Source of the DNA: Carnobacterium inhibens subsp. inhibens DSM 13024
GTDB taxonomy: Bacteria > Bacillota > Bacilli > Lactobacillales > Carnobacteriaceae
Length of the DNA stretch: 64,000 nucleotides
Reading direction: 5' to 3'
Assembly: GCF_000746825.1 (NCBI RefSeq)
Contig: NZ_JQIV01000006.1
Location: 620,001 to 684,000 of the forward strand
Made by a program: the position numbers and the translations under genes. This document shows positions 8,241 to 16,376 of this stretch, piece by piece. The notes below the pieces were generated by a model. The model worked only from the letters and a program-made list of their open reading frames with translations, was not told the DNA's origin and did no database searches. Numbering within the stretch: position 1 is the first letter of the stretch; every line of letters begins with the position of its first letter.

Positions 8241-9182
8241 TTAATTTGGAAAATCTCTTTTTGGATCATTTCTTGGTTGGCCAGATAATGTGCTACCATC
8301 AAAATTAGGTAAATCTAACTCTTCTTGGTTTTGTGAACTTGGCCCAGTTGGTTCATCTTTTGGTACTGAACCTGTTGGAGGCGTTCCTTGTAATGGATTG
8401 TCATTAGGATCGTACTCTTGATGATTTAATGGATCAATAGGAGGAGTCACCACGTCTCTAGTATCGTCTCTTCGATCTTGTTCTTTGCTAAAAGCACCAT
8501 TCGTAAAGTCGTCCTCTTGATTGTCTTGCAATCTAGGATTTTCTTCATTTCTAATCGAGTCTGCCATTAAATCATCTTCCTCAATCGTTTCAGGTACAAT
8601 AGTTTCTGTTAAACCTGATTGTACTTTTGTATCTTCGTTTAAACTTTCCGTATCTGGAAAATTAGTTTCTAGTGGTACTTCTGCATTATTTAAGCGATCA
8701 TCGCCATCATTAGCTAAAGTATCATCATCTGTTGGTTGAGAAGCATTTTTTTCTACACGTACTCCCTCACCAGCTTGTCCCACAACTTGGTTTGATGTTT
8801 CCTTAGGTTCTTGTGTCACTTGATTACTTGAATTTGATCCGGTGGTTTCATCTGAAAGTACAATGTATTCTCCAGCTTTCAAAGAATCAGCATATTGAGC
8901 TGCACTAGTCGAATCAACTCCGAATTTTTCTAATTGTGCATTATCGTCTGCGTCTGTATCAGCAAACATATCTTTAAGTTTGTCCCAAGCAGATTTTTCA
9001 TCATCTTGTTCAGTTGAAACTTTGTTTACTTCTACACCTGATTGCTCTTTAATTGCTGAAAAGTTTTGATTAGTTGTAACAATTTTTATACTGTCACTAG
9101 AATGACCTTGTGCTAATAATTGTTCTACACAGGCTGATGTTTCTTGTACATTTGAAAATGAACCAACGACTACTTTACTCAT
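8241..9182 (-). CDS. YflT-domain general stress protein with long acidic tail
   Basis: A protein of about 313 residues. Residues 1-105 form a YflT/GSP17M-like domain that begins MSKVVVGSFSN and contains EQLLAQGHSSDSIKIVTTN. Residues 110-313 are acidic, rich in Asp, Glu, Asn, Gln and Pro, and predicted to be disordered. The ATG at 9182 has AAGGGAG nine bases upstream; a GTG three codons earlier overlaps that site and is less likely. YflT is a heat- and SigB-induced protein of unknown activity in Bacillus. A paralogue lies at 10445-11383, with a stress SDR between them. Confidence 0.75.
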   Translation of the reverse strand: MSKVVVGSFSNVQETSACVEQLLAQGHSSDSIKIVTTNQNFSAIKEQSGVEVNKVSTEQDDEKSAWDKLKDMFADTDADDNAQLEKFGVDSTSAAQYADSLKAGEYIVLSDETTGSNSSNQVTQEPKETSNQVVGQAGEGVRVEKNASQPTDDDTLANDGDDRLNNAEVPLETNFPDTESLNEDTKVQSGLTETIVPETIEEDDLMADSIRNEENPRLQDNQEDDFTNGAFSKEQDRRDDTRDVVTPPIDPLNHQEYDPNDNPLQGTPPTGSVPKDEPTGPSSQNQEELDLPNFDGSTLSGQPRNDPKRDFPN

Positions 9183-9339
9183 ACTTAACACTCCCTTTTA
9201 TGATTATCGACTTTACATAACGATTTACTATTTCCTATAACTAACTTTAACAAATGAAAAATAAGTTATCAAAATAGACGACTTGAAATGAACTCTAAAG
9301 CTCATTTAGTTGCAATTTAACGAAAGTTAAGAATCAATT

Positions 9340-10209
9340 TTAGCCATTTATGACTACTCCACCATTAACATGTAAAACTTGACCAGAAACATAACTAGAA
9401 TCTGTACTTGCTAGATAGACATATGTTGGTGCCAATTCGTAGGCTTGACCGGCACGTTCAATTGCTCCGCCTTTGCCCCAGCTCTCTAATTGTTCCTCTG
9501 TAAATGTTGCGGGTATAAGTGGAGTCCATATTGGACCTGGTGCTACCCCGTTTACACGAATTTTTTTATCGATTACTTCACTATTTTGTGAAAGTGACCT
9601 TGTAAAAGCAGTAATTGCCCCTTTAGTAGCTGAGTAATCAAGTAAATGTTCACTTCCACGGTAAGCAGTAATAGATGTCGTATTGATGATAGCCGCTCCT
9701 TGAGACAAGTGTGGCATTGCTGCTTTAACAAAATAGAACTGACTAAAAATATTGGTTCTAAATGTCCGGTCCAATTGCTCCTCTGTTATATCGCCAATTT
9801 TTTCTTGAACGTGTTGTTCTCCTGCATTATTGACGAGAATATCTAAATGACCCCATTCTTCCATTACTTTAGAAACAACTTCTTGTGCATATGATTCTTG
9901 ACCTACATCACCTTTGAATACTAAAGCTTTGCGCCCGATCTTTTCAATTCGATTTTTCGTGTAATTCGCATCGTCCTCAGATTCCAAATAGCCGATAGCT
10001 ACATCTGCACCTTCTTTTGCAAAAGCAATGGCTACAGCTTGACCGATTCCACTGTCCCCGCCTGTAATAATAGCAGTCTTGCCTTCCAACTTACCCGCTG
10101 CTTTATAATTAGGATCTTCCGTTTGCGGTTCAGGATTCATGTTCCCACTATCATCATTGATCAAGTAATCTTTTTTAGGCTTTTGAGTTTCATTTTCATT
10201 AGTTGTCAT
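9340..10209 (-). CDS. General-stress short-chain dehydrogenase/reductase (GSP39-like)
   Basis: A 289-residue SDR with an N-terminal extension (about 38 residues) typical of the GSP39/YdaD/YhdF stress group. The NADP(H) motif is TGGDSGIG near residue 50, followed by NNAG, the catalytic YSATK (Tyr-x3-Lys) and the PGPIWTPL segment. AAGGAGGG precedes the ATG. The cytosolic substrate is unknown; relatives are induced by general stress. The gene sits between two YflT paralogues, which suggests a shared stress response. Separate leaders suggest separate transcripts. Confidence 0.88.
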   Translation of the reverse strand: MTTNENETQKPKKDYLINDDSGNMNPEPQTEDPNYKAAGKLEGKTAIITGGDSGIGQAVAIAFAKEGADVAIGYLESEDDANYTKNRIEKIGRKALVFKGDVGQESYAQEVVSKVMEEWGHLDILVNNAGEQHVQEKIGDITEEQLDRTFRTNIFSQFYFVKAAMPHLSQGAAIINTTSITAYRGSEHLLDYSATKGAITAFTRSLSQNSEVIDKKIRVNGVAPGPIWTPLIPATFTEEQLESWGKGGAIERAGQAYELAPTYVYLASTDSSYVSGQVLHVNGGVVING

Positions 10210-10394
10210 GGTTATTCCCTCCTTGATTTTTTCTACACAACTAGCATATCAACTTAAGAAAACGAATACAAATAAGAAGCCTTGTCCTAGTTTGGATTAC
10301 AGCGTAGAACTTGCTTCCAATTAACGCTTGTTACCTGATCTGAAACTTAGGCAAAGCTCACGTTAAATACGTAGTTAAAAAAGGGTCAGAACAC

Positions 10395-10432
10395 AAAACA
10401 GAGGCTGGAACTATTGTCCCAACCTCTGTTTT
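10395..10432. terminator. Terminator after the second YflT-type gene
   Basis: AAAACAGAGG (10395-10404) pairs with CCTCTGTTTT (10423-10432), with extra inner pairing. TTTTG follows on the reverse strand, 13 bases after the stop at 10445. Confidence 0.8.
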
Positions 10433-10444
10433 CCGTTATTTCGA

Positions 10445-11383
10445 TTATTTTTCTTCCTCATCTTTTTGAATAGACTTTCCGCCTGCTTCTTCATAGTTAT
10501 CACTATAATAAGCATCACTTTCAAGTTGTTCAGAATTTTGCTCTGGCTTCGTTTCTTCTGATTTTCCAGACCCATTTATATGAGTTGGATCAAGTGAAGA
10601 ACTTCCGCCATCCACTACACCTTTACTGATATTGTCAGGATATACATGTCCTTCATTTTCAGCAATGACTGTCGATTCATCTCCAGTTAACTCAGGATCT
10701 GATTCAAGAGAAGAGCCGTTTACTTCATTCGATGTTGGAGCGTTTTTACTATCTGTTTGCTTTTCGTTTACTGTATTAGGACTAATTGATCCTTCTGTAG
10801 CTGTATCCATATTTTCCTTATCTGGAGCTGTAACAGGATTTCCTTCAATGTCTTCTCTTGAAGATTGAGCCTTAGTCGGGTCAAATTGTTCTCCTTCACC
10901 AGGGACAGCATCCGTTTTTTCTTTAGTTGGAGCTTTAACCGGATCTTTTGCTATGTTTGCTTCTGCTGCACTCTCATCAGTGTTTGTTCCATTTAGAACT
11001 TCTTGATTTACTTGAGATAACTGTTGAGAATTTGACGGACCAGCACTGTTAACTAAAATAACAATTTCGCCATTTTCTAACGCTTCTGTGTAGTGTTCTC
11101 CAGAATCTTCTGCGATACCGTATTCTTCAAATGGGCTAGAAGCTTCTTCAGAATTGTAACGACCAAAACTAAATGATTCTTTTAATTTTTCCCAAAGTGA
11201 CATTCCTTCTCCTGGATCAACCGAATCGACTTCAACCATCGTTAGATCTTCTAATTCATTTTCATGTTTTTCATTTGTTACAATAACGATCTCTTCAGCC
11301 ACGTAACCTTCATTGATTAATCGTTCTACTGCACTTACTGTTTCTTCTTTTGTTGTGTAAGTTCCTTCAACTCTTCTATCCAT
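10445..11383 (-). CDS. YflT-domain general stress protein, second paralogue
   Basis: A 312-residue protein with the same plan as the gene at 8241. A YflT-like domain (about 1-110, starting MDRRVEGTYTTKEETVSAVE) is followed by an acidic, low-complexity tail of about 200 residues. The tail contains imperfect repeats such as KDPVKAPTKEKTDA and GNPVTAPDKENMDT. A TGGAG ribosome binding site precedes the ATG. There is no signal peptide or membrane segment. The acidic tail may act as a solubility or desiccation-protection segment (inference only). The activity of YflT proteins is not known. Confidence 0.72.
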   Translation of the reverse strand: MDRRVEGTYTTKEETVSAVERLINEGYVAEEIVIVTNEKHENELEDLTMVEVDSVDPGEGMSLWEKLKESFSFGRYNSEEASSPFEEYGIAEDSGEHYTEALENGEIVILVNSAGPSNSQQLSQVNQEVLNGTNTDESAAEANIAKDPVKAPTKEKTDAVPGEGEQFDPTKAQSSREDIEGNPVTAPDKENMDTATEGSISPNTVNEKQTDSKNAPTSNEVNGSSLESDPELTGDESTVIAENEGHVYPDNISKGVVDGGSSSLDPTHINGSGKSEETKPEQNSEQLESDAYYSDNYEEAGGKSIQKDEEEK

Positions 11384-11556
11384 TTGAATTCACGCTCCAT
11401 TTCGTATTAGTAATGCTGAAAGTCATCCTCTTATCTTCAAAGTTGCTAGTGTTAAGATTATTTCATACATCCTTAATGTATCTTTATGATAGCAAAATTT
11501 AATATCTCAAGCAAAGAAGAAGCCTTTATTCACGGTATGAATTGAGTTTTTCCATT

Positions 11557-12660
11557 TTATTGGATAAAAAATTCTTCATCTACAACGATTTCAATAGTCG
11601 AATGTGTTACATTGGCATCCTTTATTAAATAACGTATCTCTTCTTTGATTCGTTCCTGTTCTTTGCTGTCTTTTGTATCACTATATACTGTAATGGCTAA
11701 TGCGTTTTCTTCTCCATCTATTGACCATATATGAAAATGAGAAACAGCATGTACATTTGACAGTTGTTTTATTTTTCTTTCCAATTCTTTTATATCTACT
11801 CCTCTTGGTACAGCTTCTAAAAAGATAGAGGCATTTTCAAGTAGATTGGGAATAGCTTTTGATAAAATGTATCCAGCAATCAAAATAGATAAGATTGGAT
11901 CTAAAATAAACCAGTTGCTAAAAGTCAAAACAATACTAACCATTAACACACCAACCCAACCTAATACATCTTCAAGCATATGCAAATTTAGAACTTTTTC
12001 ATTTTTTGAAGTCCCTTTGCTAATCAACCAAGCAGCATAGCCGTTGATTGCGATTGCTACAATTGACAGCCAAAACATTCCCCGCGAATTAACCGGTTGA
12101 GGATTAATCAGTAATGGAACACTGTTAACAATGACTAAAATAGAACCGCCTATTAAGATGACCGAAGTAATTAGAGCCCCTAATAGTGAGAATCGTCTAT
12201 GTCCAAAACTATACCGTTCATTTGCTTCTTTAACGGAGACTTTTTGAAATACCCATGCTAATCCTACGGATAAAGAATCACCTAAGTCGTGCACAGCATC
12301 TGATAAAATCGCTGCACTATTAAATAACACTCCAAAAATAAATTCAGCTAATGAAAAAGTTAAATTTAAAATAAAAACGGTTTTTATATTCTTTATTGCT
12401 CCATTACTTCCCGTGAGATCCGCAACGTGATGATGGTCTGATTTGTTTTCAATCAACTCCTGTTGCTCAGATAAGATTTGAATCTTATCTGCTAATAAAA
12501 TTCTTTTTACTACATCTAGATCTATTTCATCTGGAAGATAAATTCGATTGGTAGAATAATTCAATCGAATCATCTCGCCATTTTTTAATTGCTGCAGTTG
12601 AGCTTCTAACTTTTTAGCGCAATTGGCACAATGTAATCCTTGCACTGCGTACTGTTTCAT
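11557..12660 (-). CDS. Cation diffusion facilitator with N-terminal HMA metal-binding domain
   Basis: A 367-residue fusion. Residues 1-65 resemble a heavy-metal-associated domain with GLHCANCAKK (CxxC). A short HHH loop near residue 75 leads into a CDF transporter of about six membrane segments (about 90-285) and a C-terminal cytoplasmic domain. The transport-site HxxxD pairs are present in SDAVHDLGDS and in HMLEDVLGW, as in zinc/cadmium/cobalt exporters. Family knowledge says proton-driven metal efflux; the metal cannot be told. The HMA domain may collect metal and pass it on. AGGAGG precedes the ATG. The gene is probably monocistronic. Confidence 0.87.
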   Translation of the reverse strand: MKQYAVQGLHCANCAKKLEAQLQQLKNGEMIRLNYSTNRIYLPDEIDLDVVKRILLADKIQILSEQQELIENKSDHHHVADLTGSNGAIKNIKTVFILNLTFSLAEFIFGVLFNSAAILSDAVHDLGDSLSVGLAWVFQKVSVKEANERYSFGHRRFSLLGALITSVILIGGSILVIVNSVPLLINPQPVNSRGMFWLSIVAIAINGYAAWLISKGTSKNEKVLNLHMLEDVLGWVGVLMVSIVLTFSNWFILDPILSILIAGYILSKAIPNLLENASIFLEAVPRGVDIKELERKIKQLSNVHAVSHFHIWSIDGEENALAITVYSDTKDSKEQERIKEEIRYLIKDANVTHSTIEIVVDEEFFIQ

Positions 12661-12731
12661 TTTTTAGTCCTCCTATCTTAAGACGTAAATCAATTTTGTT
12701 TTCATATGAATATTTTATCATGTGTCAATGT

Positions 12732-12767
12732 ATAAGAAAAGCCAGAAGATTTTCTGGCTTTTCTTAT
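12732..12767. terminator. Strong hairpin after the AbiEi-like gene
   Basis: A perfect 16-bp inverted repeat (12732-12747 with 12752-12767) with a 4-base loop lies between the AbiEi-like gene and the CDF gene. Its right arm contains a T-rich stretch. It probably ends the AbiEi-like transcript. Confidence 0.8.
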
Positions 12768-12785
12768 CTACTATTCTTTATCATT

Positions 12786-13541
12786 TTACTCACTTTCAGA
12801 TACCTCTTTTGCGATGGATTCACTGATTTCTTTTGGATTTATAGTATCTATTGTAATAATGATCCCTTCTTTTTGTTCATCTAAGTAGACTTTGTTGCTG
12901 ATAAAATCCGCTACTTTAAGAACAACTTTTTGACTATAGTATTCTACAGCTAACGCCACCAGCTTAGCTTCCTCTAGTAGGTATTTATTCATAAAGTGGC
13001 TAAGTGCATATTCATACTGCAAATTGCTTCCCTTTGCCAAATCATTTTTGATAAGGTCTAACACTTGTAAGTATCGGAAATTTTCAGTTGAAACTGTTGT
13101 AGGAGGATTGATCAATTTAAAGTTTATATCCTCTATTTCACAGATTGCATTTCTTTTTGCATTAGTAGCAATAACGACCTCACATGGTCTATCTGCCAGT
13201 AACTTTATTTGATACATGAAAATTTCACCGGTTAAATAGCCAAATACCAACCCTTTTTTATCTTTTATATACGTTCGTTTAATCAATTCCATACTATCTA
13301 TCCCGTTTTTTTCTGTATTAATAACTTCATCGCGATAGTATACACCCGCTCCAAAACGCTTTAAGCATTTGCCTTCATTTACCATTCGCATCAAAATAAC
13401 ATTCACATTTTTCCTTACTTGAGTACAAGGTTTTTGTTCATCATTATATTGAGCAATGTGGTCCATGATATCAGAAATAAAAATTGGGCTACCAACTTTT
13501 TGATTTAAAATATAGGCTTGGACAAGTTTCCTAAGATTCAT
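12786..13541 (-). CDS. AbiEi/DUF6088-like antitoxin or regulator without partner
   Basis: A 251-residue protein. The N-terminal ~75 residues form a winged-helix-like unit (GSPIFISDIMDHI, then VNVILMRMVNEGKCLKRFGAGVYYR) of the kind found in AbiEi/DUF6088 type IV antitoxins. A mixed alpha/beta C-terminal part contains GLVFGYLTGEIF and EVVIATNAKRN. AAAAAGGAG precedes the ATG. AbiEi normally represses its operon and counters the AbiEii nucleotidyltransferase toxin encoded downstream. Here the next gene downstream is the CDF transporter behind a terminator, so the protein is an orphan. The family call is from pattern only. Confidence 0.55.
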   Translation of the reverse strand: MNLRKLVQAYILNQKVGSPIFISDIMDHIAQYNDEQKPCTQVRKNVNVILMRMVNEGKCLKRFGAGVYYRDEVINTEKNGIDSMELIKRTYIKDKKGLVFGYLTGEIFMYQIKLLADRPCEVVIATNAKRNAICEIEDINFKLINPPTTVSTENFRYLQVLDLIKNDLAKGSNLQYEYALSHFMNKYLLEEAKLVALAVEYYSQKVVLKVADFISNKVYLDEQKEGIIITIDTINPKEISESIAKEVSESE

Positions 13542-13912
13542 AATAAACTCCTTTTTATCATTAATATAATCCTTAACTGATTTTTTTAAAGCCTTTTAAT
13601 TAAAAAACACTATTTATTTTTATTCTACAGAAACTGCTTTCATCCTGCAAGAGAAACTATTTTTTATTTTGAACTTACTTTTCAGTTTGGTCATTATACC
13701 TATAGTAAAATTTATTCCATCATCATCTATTGTATGGCTGTTTAAATTTATCTTCTAACCTTTAGAATTCAAATTGGTCTAGATGGCTATTTTATCATTA
13801 TTCTATTTAAATTTTTATGGGTAACACTCTTTTACTGCTCAACGTTATTAGAGGTGTAAGATGTCATGACAAAAACTTACACAACAACTTATTTCATAAG
13901 GAGGAATATAGA
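13542..13912. other. Gene-free AT-rich stretch with nested palindromes near its end
   Basis: No open frame with a ribosome binding site is seen. At 13854-13882 a perfect 7-bp inverted repeat, GTGTAAG / CTTACAC, encloses the 10-base palindrome TGTCATGACA (13862-13871). This lies about 20 bases before the ribosome binding site of the DUF1659 gene. It may be an operator or an mRNA hairpin. Confidence 0.5.
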
Positions 13913-14116
13913 ATGCAAAAAGAATGGACAAAGGGGTCAATTGAAGTACATTTTGAAGATGCTGCAAACGAAAAGACACTGAAACGCAGTTATTCTAACA
14001 CGATTAACAATGTTACACCTGAGCAAGTAGAAGGCTTTACCCTTGCATTAGAATCTCTAACTACTTTCCCTTATCTACAAACGGTTATGGTTGAAGAGTA
14101 TACCTATACTCGTTAA
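13913..14116 (+). CDS. DUF1659 family small protein
   Basis: A 67-residue protein starting MQKEWTKGSIEVHFED. AAGGAGG lies nine bases before the ATG at 13913. A longer open frame back to 13817 runs through the ribosome binding site and the palindromes and is unlikely to be used. The sequence fits DUF1659: a beta strand, a T-P-E-Q loop, one helix and a C-terminal strand. Function unknown. It is followed at 46 bases by a DUF2922 gene, a pairing seen in many Firmicutes. Confidence 0.75.
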   Translation: MQKEWTKGSIEVHFEDAANEKTLKRSYSNTINNVTPEQVEGFTLALESLTTFPYLQTVMVEEYTYTR

Positions 14117-14162
14117 AAAAAATTGATCTTTCACAACTTATCTACTAAAGGAGGAAAATAAT

Positions 14163-14387
14163 ATGGCAAAATCATTGGAATTAAGGTTCGGTACAAGTTT
14201 AGGAAAGACAAAAGCAATGAGCGTTAAAGACCCCATTCATAATTTAACGACTGAAAAAGCTCAGCAAGCAATGAATTCCATCATTTCATTGAATATGTTT
14301 CAACTAGAAGGAGCCAACCCATACGCAACTGTTGTAGGAGCTCGTTATGTTGAACGCGTTGTAGAAGACATTTTTGAAGTAGAATAA
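14163..14387 (+). CDS. DUF2922 family small protein
   Basis: A 74-residue protein with the DUF2922 pattern: a strand SLELRFGTSLGKTKAMSV, a D-P-x-x-x-L-T loop, the helix TEKAQQAMNSIISLN and a closing VVGARYVERVVEDI strand. AAAGGAGG precedes the ATG. It probably shares a transcript with the DUF1659 gene and ends at a terminator. The function of the pair is unknown. The two folds look similar, so they might form a heterodimer (inference). Confidence 0.8.
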   Translation: MAKSLELRFGTSLGKTKAMSVKDPIHNLTTEKAQQAMNSIISLNMFQLEGANPYATVVGARYVERVVEDIFEVE

Positions 14388-14402
14388 AAGACCATTCATT
14401 GA

Positions 14403-14447
14403 AAAGAAGCGGCGCAGTATTTCTGCTCCGCTTCTTTCATTTTTCTA
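14403..14447 (+). terminator. Terminator after DUF2922
   Basis: AAAGAAGCGG (about 14403-14412) pairs with CCGCTTCTTT (14428-14437), with an inner GCAG/CTGC stem, and is followed by a T run. It separates the DUF pair from the amidase gene, though some read-through is likely at 24 bases from the next ATG. Confidence 0.75.
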
Positions 14448-14460
14448 TAGGAGGAAAAAA

Positions 14461-15561
14461 ATGAACTATTTGATTGAAAAACAACTCATCCCTCTTTCAC
14501 AAAAAAAGTTAACCAGCCAAAGTATTATCATTGCTCACGAGTCAGGAAACGCCAACAATACCGGTCCACTTTCTTTAGAAAATGAGATTGCTTATATGAC
14601 GCGACAAGCGGCTAACAATGGAGCTTTTACGAGTCATTGGATCGGAGGCGGAGGCCGAATCATCCAAATTGCTCAAGTAGGAAAAATGCAATATGGTGCT
14701 GGTAAATATGCTAATCCTCATGCTTATGCTCAAGTCGAATTGGCTCGAACGTCAAATCCAGACTGTTTCCAAAAAGATTACCAAGCTTATATCTGGCTTT
14801 TGCGAAAGTTAGCTGGTGAAGCGGGAATCCCTTGTAGGTTAAATACGGGCACAGATCTTAATGCGAAAGGCATAAAAACACATCATTGGGTTTCAAAAAA
14901 TTTAGGCGGCACAACTCACTCTGACCCAGATGCTTACCTAATGCACTATGGTGTCTCTCTAGATCAATTTTCTAAAGACTTATCTTCAAGCCCTACAAAA
15001 ACGGACATACCTCCCCTTCCTGCTCACGAAAGCGGTCTCTACTATACTGTTGTGAAAGGAGATTCTTTATGGAGTATTTCAAAAAAATACCAGACCACTC
15101 TTACGTGGTTAAAAACTGCTAATCGCTTATCCTCTGAGACAATAAAAATTGGCCAAAAACTCATTATTTCATTAGATAATAACAAAGGATTAATGTTCAC
15201 TCAAACTGATCGAATAAAGGCAGTCCAACACACTATTGGCATTCCACAGACTGGATTATTTGACACTTTAACCAAAAGAGAATTAATTAAGTGGATTCAA
15301 AAAACAACGGGTTCTGAAGTAGATGGTTATTGGGGTCCTAAAACGGCTAGTAAACTACGAACACTAAAAATCAATTCGAATGGATGGGATGTTTATGTGG
15401 TCCAAGCTTTCTTATTAGGAAAAAATTTCTTGATCGTTGGCACACCCGATCAGTCTTTTGGACCTAAAACGGTACAAGCAACTAAAGAATTTCAAACCAG
15501 CTCTAAACTTTTATCTGATGGCATCGTTGGTCCACTAACCTATCAAAAGTTATTTAACTAA
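14461..15561 (+). CDS. Endolysin-like N-acetylmuramoyl-L-alanine amidase with LysM and two binding repeats
   Basis: A 366-residue peptidoglycan amidase. An Amidase_2 domain (about 1-175) has zinc-type residues H26 in IIAHESGN and the HHWVSKNLGGTTHSDPDAYL region. One LysM follows (about 193-236, YYTVVKGDSLWSISKKY), then two peptidoglycan-binding-like repeats, each ending in a GPKT or GPLT loop (about 240-305 and 310-366). There is no signal peptide, as in phage endolysins, and no holin gene is nearby. TAGGAGG precedes the ATG. It may be a domesticated phage lysin or an autolysin released by lysis; Bacillus XlyA/CwlA-type enzymes are comparable. Confidence 0.87.
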   Translation: MNYLIEKQLIPLSQKKLTSQSIIIAHESGNANNTGPLSLENEIAYMTRQAANNGAFTSHWIGGGGRIIQIAQVGKMQYGAGKYANPHAYAQVELARTSNPDCFQKDYQAYIWLLRKLAGEAGIPCRLNTGTDLNAKGIKTHHWVSKNLGGTTHSDPDAYLMHYGVSLDQFSKDLSSSPTKTDIPPLPAHESGLYYTVVKGDSLWSISKKYQTTLTWLKTANRLSSETIKIGQKLIISLDNNKGLMFTQTDRIKAVQHTIGIPQTGLFDTLTKRELIKWIQKTTGSEVDGYWGPKTASKLRTLKINSNGWDVYVVQAFLLGKNFLIVGTPDQSFGPKTVQATKEFQTSSKLLSDGIVGPLTYQKLFN

Positions 15562-15611
15562 TTCTCTCCATTTTCATTTAAAAATAAATTATTTAGTCAT
15601 TCCAAATATGG

Positions 15612-15617
15612 TATACT
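15612..15617 (+). promoter_or_regulatory. Extended -10 of the deoxynucleoside kinase gene
   Basis: TGGTATACT is an extended -10 element with TATACT at 15612-15617, about 50 bases before the ATG. No strong -35 is visible. Confidence 0.5.
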
Positions 15618-15668
15618 AGAATTCGCAAAAGAAGAAGACATCGGTCTTTGATAGGAGTGTGGCCGTTC

Positions 15669-16337
15669 ATGAAAGGGGAAAATAAAGCTGTGATCGTTTT
15701 AGCTGGTATGATTGGTGCTGGTAAAAGTACCTACACAAAATTTATTTCAGAAGCATTAGGAAGTGAGGCTTTCTACGAAAGTGTGGATGACAATCGGATT
15801 TTGGAAAAATTTTATAAAGATCCAGAACGTTGGGCTTTTTCATTACAAATTTATTTTTTAAATACACGATTCAGAAGTATAAAAGCAGCTTTCAAACATG
15901 AGAACAATGTATTGGATCGTTCTATTTATGAAGATGCATTGTTTACTCGCATCAATTATGAAGAAGGAAATATGAGTGATGCTGAGATGGATACTTACTT
16001 GGATTTATTAGACAATATGATGGAAGAACTTGACAATATGCCTAAAAAATCTCCAGATCTTTTGATTTACTTACGCGGTTCTTTGGATACTGTATTAAAT
16101 AGAATTGAAAAACGCGGTCGTACCTTTGAACAAATCGAAGGAAACAATGGGTTACTAGACTATTACACCCATCTTCATAGTCAATATGATAACTGGTTCA
16201 ATTCTTACGATAAAAGTGCAACTCTAGTTATTGATATTAACCAATATGATTTAGAAAATTTAGCAGATGCTGAAAAAGTCATGGAAATGATTACAGAAAA
16301 ATTAGCCGAAGTTCGAAATGAAAAATGCGTTGGATAA
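15669..16337 (+). CDS. Deoxynucleoside kinase (dGK/dCK family)
   Basis: A 222-residue kinase that phosphorylates deoxynucleosides for salvage. The P-loop is GMIGAGKST, near residue 15. The deoxynucleoside-kinase ESVDDN segment follows, then the DRS motif in LDRSIYED, and a lid region with RIEKRGRTFEQIE. The start is the ATG at 15669, with AGGAGTG nine bases upstream; the open frame to 15648 begins before that site. The gene is probably monocistronic. Substrate preference (dG, dA or dC) cannot be told from sequence. Confidence 0.88.
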   Translation: MKGENKAVIVLAGMIGAGKSTYTKFISEALGSEAFYESVDDNRILEKFYKDPERWAFSLQIYFLNTRFRSIKAAFKHENNVLDRSIYEDALFTRINYEEGNMSDAEMDTYLDLLDNMMEELDNMPKKSPDLLIYLRGSLDTVLNRIEKRGRTFEQIEGNNGLLDYYTHLHSQYDNWFNSYDKSATLVIDINQYDLENLADAEKVMEMITEKLAEVRNEKCVG

Positions 16338-16376
16338 AAAAATCAGCTGAGCAAATGCTCAACTGATTTTTTTTAT
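16337..16376. terminator. Bidirectional terminator between the kinase gene and mtlD
   Basis: The stem AAAAAATCAG / CTGATTTTTT stacks on TGAGCA / TGCTCA with a 2-base loop, with A and T runs outside. It serves both the kinase gene and the convergent mtl operon. Confidence 0.85.

Noticed and set aside
10333-10342. ACCTGATCTG, resembling part of a TPP riboswitch
   Set aside because: The other conserved TPP segments are missing and the flanking genes have no link to thiamin.
14461-15561. Prophage remnant around the endolysin-like amidase
   Set aside because: No integrase, holin, terminase, tail or att-like repeat is found nearby; only the amidase itself recalls a phage.
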